In this document: positions 58,859-64,000 of the stretch, in pieces
Layout: each line of letters opens with the position of its first letter
Position numbering within the stretch: position 1 is the stretch's first letter
NCBI GenBank assembly: GCA_037446555.1
Contig: JBBIIK010000004.1
Location: 1-64,000 of the forward strand
Origin: JANWVO01 sp037446555
GTDB lineage: Bacteria > Acidobacteriota > Terriglobia > Bryobacterales > Bryobacteraceae
Direction of reading: 5' to 3'
DNA length: 64,000 nt
Made by a program: the position numbers and the translations under genes
The notes under the pieces: generated by a model
Database searches by the model: none
What the model was told of the DNA's origin: nothing
What the model saw: the letters and a program-made list of their open reading frames with translations, nothing else

Positions 58859-59830
58859 ATGATCAGGGTCGAGAATTTGACGAAAAGATACGACCGCAAT
58901 GTTGCTGTAAACGACATCAGCTTCGAGGTCGGCAAGGGCCAGATTGTCGGTTTTCTGGGGCCGAACGGCGCCGGAAAGACGACGACGATGCGCATTCTCA
59001 CCTGTTTCATGCCGCCCACGTCGGGCCGGGCTGCAGTGGCCGGGTTCGACGTGCTGGAACAGCCCCTGGAGGTGAAGCGCCGCATCGGCTACCTGCCGGA
59101 GACTCCTCCGCTTTACCCGGAAATGGAGGTCCACGAGTATCTGACGTTCGTCGCCCGGCTGAAAGGAGTGCCCAACGCGGAACTGCGCCGGCGGGTGGCC
59201 GAGGTCAGCGAGCGCTGCGCCATCGCGGACGTTTGGAAGAAACTGATTTCGAAGCTCTCGAAGGGCTACCGGCAGAGAGTGGGGCTGGCGCAGGCCATCC
59301 TGCACAACCCGGACGTGCTGATTCTCGACGAGCCGACGGCGGGTCTCGACCCCAAGCAGATCCATGAGACGCGGCAACTGATCCGCTCGCTCGCCGGCGA
59401 GCACACCATCATTCTTTCTACGCACATCCTGCCGGAAGTGGAGCAGACCTGTGACCACGTGATCATCATCAGCAAGGGGCGGATCGTGGCGCAGGACACG
59501 GTGGAAAACCTGACCTCGCGCTTGCGCGGGCAGGAGGCGGTGCTAGTGACGGTGGATGGCGCCGGCGCGGACGAGATCCGCGGCGTCCTTCAGTCAGTGC
59601 AGGGCGTGTCCCGCGTCACGCTCCGGGACAGCCGCAACGGGCAGCATTCCTTCGAGGTGGAGTCTTCTCCGGGGCAGAACGTGCGCGCGCCGCTGGCGCG
59701 GCGGATCGTGGAATGCGGCTGGCCCCTCCACGAGCTGCGTTCCATCGCCATGAGCCTGGAGGAGGTGTTCCTGGAGCTCACGGCCTCGGAGAAGGGCGGC
59801 GAGGCTGAGGCGAAAGGAGAGCGGCAATGA
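58859..59830 (+). CDS. ABC transporter ATP-binding protein (GldA/NatA-like)
   Basis: ATPase of 323 aa. Walker A is GPNGAGKTT, the Q-loop is GYLPETPPLY, the signature is LSKGYRQRV and Walker B is VLILDEPTAGLDP. A C-terminal extension of about 95 residues (LRGQEAVLVTVDGAGADEIRG, SIAMSLEEVFLELTA) matches the GldA/NatA type with a second alpha/beta domain. ATG 58859 is the first codon of the conserved IRVENLTKRYD. Its stop overlaps the permease start by 4 bp, the first of a tight four-gene run. Confidence 0.92.
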   Translation: MIRVENLTKRYDRNVAVNDISFEVGKGQIVGFLGPNGAGKTTTMRILTCFMPPTSGRAAVAGFDVLEQPLEVKRRIGYLPETPPLYPEMEVHEYLTFVARLKGVPNAELRRRVAEVSERCAIADVWKKLISKLSKGYRQRVGLAQAILHNPDVLILDEPTAGLDPKQIHETRQLIRSLAGEHTIILSTHILPEVEQTCDHVIIISKGRIVAQDTVENLTSRLRGQEAVLVTVDGAGADEIRGVLQSVQGVSRVTLRDSRNGQHSFEVESSPGQNVRAPLARRIVECGWPLHELRSIAMSLEEVFLELTASEKGGEAEAKGERQ

Positions 59831-60594
59831 GAAACATCTGGACGATTTGCAGGAAAGAGCTGAAGTCTTATTTCGCATCCCCCATCGCCTATCTCTTGCT
59901 GGCGATGTACGCCACCATATTCGGCTTCTTTTTCTGGAATGCCGTGGGCTATTTTGTGAATATCAGCATGCAGTCCACCATGATGGGCCGGAGTTTCCCG
60001 ATGGATGTGAATGAAATGATCATCCGGCCGCTGCTGATGAATACCTCGGTTATCGGGCTGTTCCTGATTCCGCTGATCTCCATGCGGCTGTTCGCCGAGG
60101 AGAAGCGGACGGGCACGATCGAGCTGCTGATGACCTCGCCGGTGCGCGACATGGAAGTGATCCTGGGCAAGTGGCTGGCGGCGCTGATCCTGTATTCCTG
60201 CCTCCTCGGGATCAGCCTGCTGGACATGGGCTTCCTGTTCGCCTACGGCAAGCCGGACTGGCGTCCGATGCTGGTGGGCTATCTCGGATTGCTGCTCCAG
60301 GCGGGCGGGCTGCTGGCCACTGGCGCGCTGATCTCGACGATGACGCGCAACCAGATCATCGCCGGAGCCGTGACGTTCGGAGTGTGCCTTCTGCTCTGGG
60401 TTTTCGAGTGGGTGGCCGGTTACGAAACAGCCACGTGGGCCACGGTGATGGGTTACATGTCGGTGGTCCGGCATTATGAGCCGTTTTCGAAAGGCGTGAT
60501 TGACTCCAAGGATGCCGTGTATTTCCTGTCCCTGATTTTCCTGGGAATTTTCCTGACGTCGCGGAGCCTCGAGTCGCTCCGGTGGAGGGCTTGA
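59827..60594 (+). CDS. ABC-2 permease (GldF-like)
   Basis: Inner-membrane permease of 255 aa with six helices. The N-terminal ICRKELKSYFASPIAYLLLAMYATIFGFFFW and the central EEKRTGTIELLMTSPVRDMEVILGKW are the marks of this class, and the C-terminal VIDSKDAVYFLSLIFLGIFLTSRSLESLRWR is typical. It pairs with the upstream ATPase and, by family analogy, with the GldG-like protein. Translation is coupled to the ATPase gene (4 bp overlap), and the next gene follows after 3 bp. Confidence 0.9.
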   Translation: MRNIWTICRKELKSYFASPIAYLLLAMYATIFGFFFWNAVGYFVNISMQSTMMGRSFPMDVNEMIIRPLLMNTSVIGLFLIPLISMRLFAEEKRTGTIELLMTSPVRDMEVILGKWLAALILYSCLLGISLLDMGFLFAYGKPDWRPMLVGYLGLLLQAGGLLATGALISTMTRNQIIAGAVTFGVCLLLWVFEWVAGYETATWATVMGYMSVVRHYEPFSKGVIDSKDAVYFLSLIFLGIFLTSRSLESLRWRA

Positions 60595-60597
60595 ACA

Positions 60598-61986
60598 ATG
60601 AAAGTGCCGTTCCTGAAATCCCGTCAGGCCCGCTATGGGGCGTTCGCATCGACTTACATTCTGGTCGTGCTGGCCATTCTGGTCACGGTGAATTTTCTGG
60701 CCAACCGGTACAACAAGTCGTATGATTCCACATCCAACAAGCGCTACTCGCTGGCCGATCAGACGATCAAGGTGGTCTCCGGGCTGAAGGCGGATGTCGA
60801 GATCGCGTACTTTGACGAAACGGCCGACTTCAACCGTGCGAAGGACCTTCTGGACCGGTACGACAACCTCTCGCCGCGGCTGAAAGTGGCCTACATTGAT
60901 CCATTCAAGAAGCCCACCCTGGCCAAGCAGTACGGCGTGACGCGGACCGGCACTGTGATCCTGTCCACTGCGGGGAAGCGCGAAGAGGCGCGGAGCCTCT
61001 CGGAGGAGGAGATCACCTCGGCGCTGATCCGGCTGCTGAAGTCGGGCGTGAAGACGGTGTGCTTCACCACCGGCGCGGGCGAGCATTCGCTGGAAGACAG
61101 CGACGGGCCGGCGTACTCTTCGCTCAAAGAGCTGATCGAGAAGTACAACTACAAGACGGACACCGTGAATCTGCTGGAGAAGCCGCAGATTCCCGAGGCG
61201 TGCTCGATCGTCGTGGTTGCAGGACCGCGTACGGATTATCCGCAGCCCGTGGTGGACGCGCTGAAGAAGTATGTCGAGGAAGGCGGCCGAGCACTGTTCC
61301 TGATGGACCCGCCACTGAAGACGCGCAAGGACAGCGTGTCAGACAACGCGGCGCTGGCGAAAGTAATGGAAGACTGGGGCGTAAAGCTGAACCGGGACCT
61401 GATCCTCGATACCTCCGGCATCGGCGGACTGTACGGGCTGGGGCCGGAGACCGCGCTGGGCACGCGGTATGAAACACATCCCATCGTTCGCGAGATGAAG
61501 CGCACGGCGACGGCGTTCCCGATTGTTCGCTCCCTGGAGCCCAAGCCCACCGACAAGACATCGGTAGAAAAGCTCGTTTCGACTTCGCGCAATTCCATCG
61601 CAGCCACCAATCTCAACCTGGCTTCCGGCGCGCTTGCCATGCCCAAGGGCGAGCCGCAGTCTTACTGCGTCGCCGCGGCGGGCACGTACCGCACGGGAAA
61701 GGAGAAGGACGGCAACGCGGTGGAGGGGCGCTTTGTCGTTGCGGGCTCCTCGGATTTCGCGGCGAATTACGCGCTGGGTTTCGGCGGCAATCGGGACCTC
61801 GTCATGAACATGTTGAACTGGCTCAGTTCGGACGAGGACCTGATCTCCATCCGGCCCAAGGATCCGGAGGACCGCCGCATCCAGCTCACGCGGAACCAGA
61901 TGCGGATGGTCCGGACGGTTTCGCAGTTTGTCATTCCTCTGGTTGTGATCGCGCTCGGCATCGCCGTCTGGTGGCGCAGGAGGTAG
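60598..61986 (+). CDS. GldG-like ABC auxiliary protein
   Basis: Protein of 462 aa with one N-terminal membrane segment (YGAFASTYILVVLAILVTVNFLAN), a large periplasmic region of the GldG/IFT52-like fold, and a C-terminal membrane helix ending WWRRR. Landmarks are YNKSYDSTSNKRYSLADQTIKVVSGL, YDNLSPRLKVAYIDP, EEEITSALIRLLKSG, VCFTTGAGEHSLEDSDGPAYSSL and GGRALFLMDPP. In Bacteroidota GldG works with GldA and GldF, but no other gliding genes occur here, so it is probably a general envelope transporter accessory. Confidence 0.88.
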   Translation: MKVPFLKSRQARYGAFASTYILVVLAILVTVNFLANRYNKSYDSTSNKRYSLADQTIKVVSGLKADVEIAYFDETADFNRAKDLLDRYDNLSPRLKVAYIDPFKKPTLAKQYGVTRTGTVILSTAGKREEARSLSEEEITSALIRLLKSGVKTVCFTTGAGEHSLEDSDGPAYSSLKELIEKYNYKTDTVNLLEKPQIPEACSIVVVAGPRTDYPQPVVDALKKYVEEGGRALFLMDPPLKTRKDSVSDNAALAKVMEDWGVKLNRDLILDTSGIGGLYGLGPETALGTRYETHPIVREMKRTATAFPIVRSLEPKPTDKTSVEKLVSTSRNSIAATNLNLASGALAMPKGEPQSYCVAAAGTYRTGKEKDGNAVEGRFVVAGSSDFAANYALGFGGNRDLVMNMLNWLSSDEDLISIRPKDPEDRRIQLTRNQMRMVRTVSQFVIPLVVIALGIAVWWRRR

Positions 61987-61990
61987 AGGA

Positions 61991-63310
61991 ATGCGGACGA
62001 AAGGTCTGCTGATCGCATCGGCCGTGCTGGCCATGCTTGCGGGAGCCGTCTGGTGGTCGAACCGCCATCCGAAGACGGAAGAGGCCGAAAAGAAGGCTTC
62101 GCCGAAGCTCCTGGAACTGAAGCAGGACGACATCACACGGATCGAGATCCAACGGCCCGGTTCGGAAACCACGCGAGTCGAGAAAGGCTCCGACGGCGTC
62201 TGGCGCATTACGTCGCCCGAGCCTCTGCCGGGAGACAAGGACGCGATTTCGAGCCTGGTGAGCTCCGCGGCATCGGTCAACGCCGACAAGGTGGTGGAAG
62301 AGAAGCCTGAGGATCTTGCCGTCTTCGGCTTGAAGGAGCCCCGGGCGCGGGTCGTGATTACTTTGAAGGATGGCAAGACGCGCACGTTGCTGTTGGGGGA
62401 CGATGCGCCCGTCGGTGGAGGCGGCTACGCGCAGGTAGACGGAGATATCCAGGTGTACCTGCTGACGTCGTGGGTCAAGGGCGGGCTGGACAAGCTTGCC
62501 GTGGACCTTCGGGACAAGCGCATCCTGACGTTCGACCGCGACAAAATCGTGCGCGTGGAGGTTTCCAGAAAGGCGGAGACATTCGAGCTTTCGAAGAATG
62601 CCCAGAGCTCCTGGGTCATCAGCCGGCCAAAACCCTTCCGGGCGGATTCCTGGAGCGTGGACGATTTCATCCGGCGGCTGCAGGATCTGAAGCTCGATCC
62701 GCTGCTGACGTCGGACCAGAAAGCGGATCTCGAGAAGCAGTTCCGTTCGGGAACCCCGGTGGTCATTGTTAGCGTGACGGATGCCTCCGGCATGCAGAAA
62801 CTGGAGCTGCGCCAGAACAAGGACAAGTATTACGCCCGGAGCTCGGCGGTGGACGGCTGCCATTTGGTCCAGGAGTTCGACGCCAAGGCTCTCGACAAGG
62901 CCATGGCGGATTTCCGGAACAAGAAGCTGTTTGATTTCGGCTTTGATGATCCGTCAAAGATCGAATACCGGGGCGAGAAGCGGCAGCTCAGCCTGACAAA
63001 GTCCGGCGAGAAATGGCTGGACGGACTGAAGCCGGTGGATCCGGTTGGCGTGCAGACGCTGATCGACCGCCTGCGCGAGCTGTCAGCGGCCTCGTTCCCG
63101 GAAAGCGGCTTCGCGTCGCCGGTGATCGAAGTGACGGTGAATGCGAAGTCCGCCGAGAAGGTGCTGATCTCGAGAGCCGGCGGCAAGTACATCGCGCGGC
63201 GCGAGGGCGAGCCGGCGCTCTATGAGTTGCCTGCCTCCAGTGTGGAAGAACTGGAGAAGGCGGCGGGCGACGTGAAGGAAGCGCCATCCGGGAATCAGGC
63301 GAAGAAATAG
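61991..63310 (+). CDS. DUF4340-domain protein, partner of the Gld-like ABC system
   Basis: Protein of 439 aa with an N-terminal anchor (GLLIASAVLAMLAGAVWWS) and repeated beta-alpha modules of the DUF4340 type. Repeats such as LELKQDDITRIEIQRPG, WRITSPEPLPGDKDAISSLVSSAASVNADKVV and LLTSWVKGGLDKLAVDLRDKRILTFDRDKI recur twice, at about 30-200 and 200-390. The C-terminal tail is Lys/Glu-rich. The function is unknown; DUF4340 genes commonly sit beside GldG-like genes, so it probably acts with this ABC system in the periplasm. It starts 4 bp after the GldG-like stop. Confidence 0.85.
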   Translation: MRTKGLLIASAVLAMLAGAVWWSNRHPKTEEAEKKASPKLLELKQDDITRIEIQRPGSETTRVEKGSDGVWRITSPEPLPGDKDAISSLVSSAASVNADKVVEEKPEDLAVFGLKEPRARVVITLKDGKTRTLLLGDDAPVGGGGYAQVDGDIQVYLLTSWVKGGLDKLAVDLRDKRILTFDRDKIVRVEVSRKAETFELSKNAQSSWVISRPKPFRADSWSVDDFIRRLQDLKLDPLLTSDQKADLEKQFRSGTPVVIVSVTDASGMQKLELRQNKDKYYARSSAVDGCHLVQEFDAKALDKAMADFRNKKLFDFGFDDPSKIEYRGEKRQLSLTKSGEKWLDGLKPVDPVGVQTLIDRLRELSAASFPESGFASPVIEVTVNAKSAEKVLISRAGGKYIARREGEPALYELPASSVEELEKAAGDVKEAPSGNQAKK

Positions 63311-63343
63311 GACGGGGGCGCGCCCGCCGGGGAAGGAGCCGTC

Positions 63344-64000
63344 TTGAACGCCCTGCTGACCGACCTCTATCAGCTCACGATGGCTGCCGGCTACTGGTCG
63401 GCAGGGAAGTCGGGCGAGATAGCCACCTTTGAGCTGTTCGTGCGGCGGCTCCCTCAGAACCGCAATTACATGATTGCCGCCGGACTGGCGCAGGCTGCGG
63501 AATACCTGCTGAATCTGCGTTTTGAGGAAGACGAAATTCGCTACCTCCGCGGGCTGCCCCAATTCCAGCGCGTCGAAGAGGGCTTCTTCGAGGCGCTGCG
63601 CCGGTTTCGTTTCACCGGCGACGTGTTCGCCATGCCTGAAGGCACGCCTGTCTTTGCGGGCGAGCCCCTGCTGACAGTGCGCGCCCCGCTGATAGAGGCG
63701 CAGATCCCGGAGACGTATCTGCTGTCGATGGTCGGCTTCCAGACGATGATCGCCACCAAGGCGGCGCGGATGGTGGATGCCAGCGGCGGGCGGGCCGTTG
63801 TGGAGTTTGGCACGCGCCGGGCGCATTCGCCGCTGGCGGGACTGTATGCGGCGCGCGGGGCCTTTATTGGCGGGTGCGCTGGCACATCGAACGTCTTGGC
63901 GGGCATGCAGTTCGGCATCCCCGTGTTCGGCACGGCGGCGCACTCCTGGGTTCAGAGCTTTCCAACCGAGCGGGAAGCTTTCGAGCGTTTGCAGGCGTTG
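63344..64000 (+). CDS. pncB: Nicotinate phosphoribosyltransferase (partial, cut by window end)
   Basis: The 5' 219 codons of an NAD-salvage enzyme that converts nicotinate and PRPP to nicotinate mononucleotide. The start is TTG 63344 with a GGAAGGAG ribosome-binding site 6-7 bases upstream. The deduced protein begins NALLTDLYQLTMAAGYW, then has FELFVRRLPQNRNYMIAAGL, FAGEPLLTVRAPLIEAQI, VEFGTRRAHSPLAG and GTAAHSWVQSFP, the family's conserved order and phosphate/PRPP-binding region. It lies 33 bp after the DUF4340 gene on the same strand. The 3' half is outside the window. Confidence 0.92.
   Translation, partial: MNALLTDLYQLTMAAGYWSAGKSGEIATFELFVRRLPQNRNYMIAAGLAQAAEYLLNLRFEEDEIRYLRGLPQFQRVEEGFFEALRRFRFTGDVFAMPEGTPVFAGEPLLTVRAPLIEAQIPETYLLSMVGFQTMIATKAARMVDASGGRAVVEFGTRRAHSPLAGLYAARGAFIGGCAGTSNVLAGMQFGIPVFGTAAHSWVQSFPTEREAFERLQAL

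Overview
The window is a GC-rich stretch of a bacterial chromosome that looks like Acidobacteriota, probably the Solibacter/Bryobacter group. The reasons are a large Oar-type TonB-dependent receptor followed directly by a VWFA-related protein of the kind abundant in acidobacteria, many exported single-copy enzymes (sialidase-like, GH97, GH127, GH2, NIPSNAP, Tat-type sugar isomerase), and a set of peptidases. This is inference from family content; no rRNA or tRNA marker is present. I see no CRISPR array, prophage or intact transposase.

Layout. 1-7.8 kb: lytic transglycosylase (-), then TonB receptor, VWFA protein and a BsuPI-domain protein (+). 7.8-8.5 kb: a gene-free 735 bp segment bounded by 59 bp inverted repeats, each holding a perfect palindrome. 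8.5-11 kb: Rrf2 regulator and cysK behind a promoter whose -10 box lies in a perfect 9-2-9 palindrome, then an exported TIM-barrel protein. 11-17.3 kb (-): asparagine-synthase-like protein, GNAT acetyltransferase, polysaccharide flippase and GH127, a probable cell-surface glycan module with an unusual interleaved inverted-repeat leader. 17.5-21.5 kb (-): one 1333-residue protein joining a complete prolyl oligopeptidase to a complete GH5-like glycosidase.

21.6-32.3 kb (+): sugar and sugar-acid genes (galT, garD, GntP permease, GH97, PdxA2-type dehydrogenase) mixed with an ACE-like M2 peptidase, a NIPSNAP protein and a sialidase-like protein. 32.3-36.7 kb: HGSNAT-like membrane acetyltransferase (-), LTA4H-like M1 aminopeptidase (+), M28 peptidase (-). 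37-43 kb (+): the housekeeping run clpX-lon-engB-rho, ended by an intrinsic terminator, then an exported alpha/beta hydrolase. 44.2-49.8 kb (-): a CzcCBA-type RND metal efflux operon. 50-57 kb: aat (-), then exported Gfo/Idh protein, YwaF-type membrane protein, second sialidase-like protein and a large GH2 enzyme with N-terminal discoidin-like region (+).

57-58.6 kb (-): Wzm/Wzt-type polysaccharide ABC exporter. 58.9-63.3 kb (+): a four-gene GldA/GldF/GldG-like ABC system with a DUF4340 protein, followed by the 5' part of a nicotinate phosphoribosyltransferase gene that runs off the window.

Functionally the region suggests a heterotroph that digests plant or microbial glycans and peptides outside the cytoplasm, imports the products, and builds and exports its own polysaccharide. 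Several starts carry a TAGAAT-like -10 box only 6-10 bases upstream, suggesting leaderless transcripts. Translations on the opposite strand of most genes are also open over long distances; these are treated as GC-codon artefacts.
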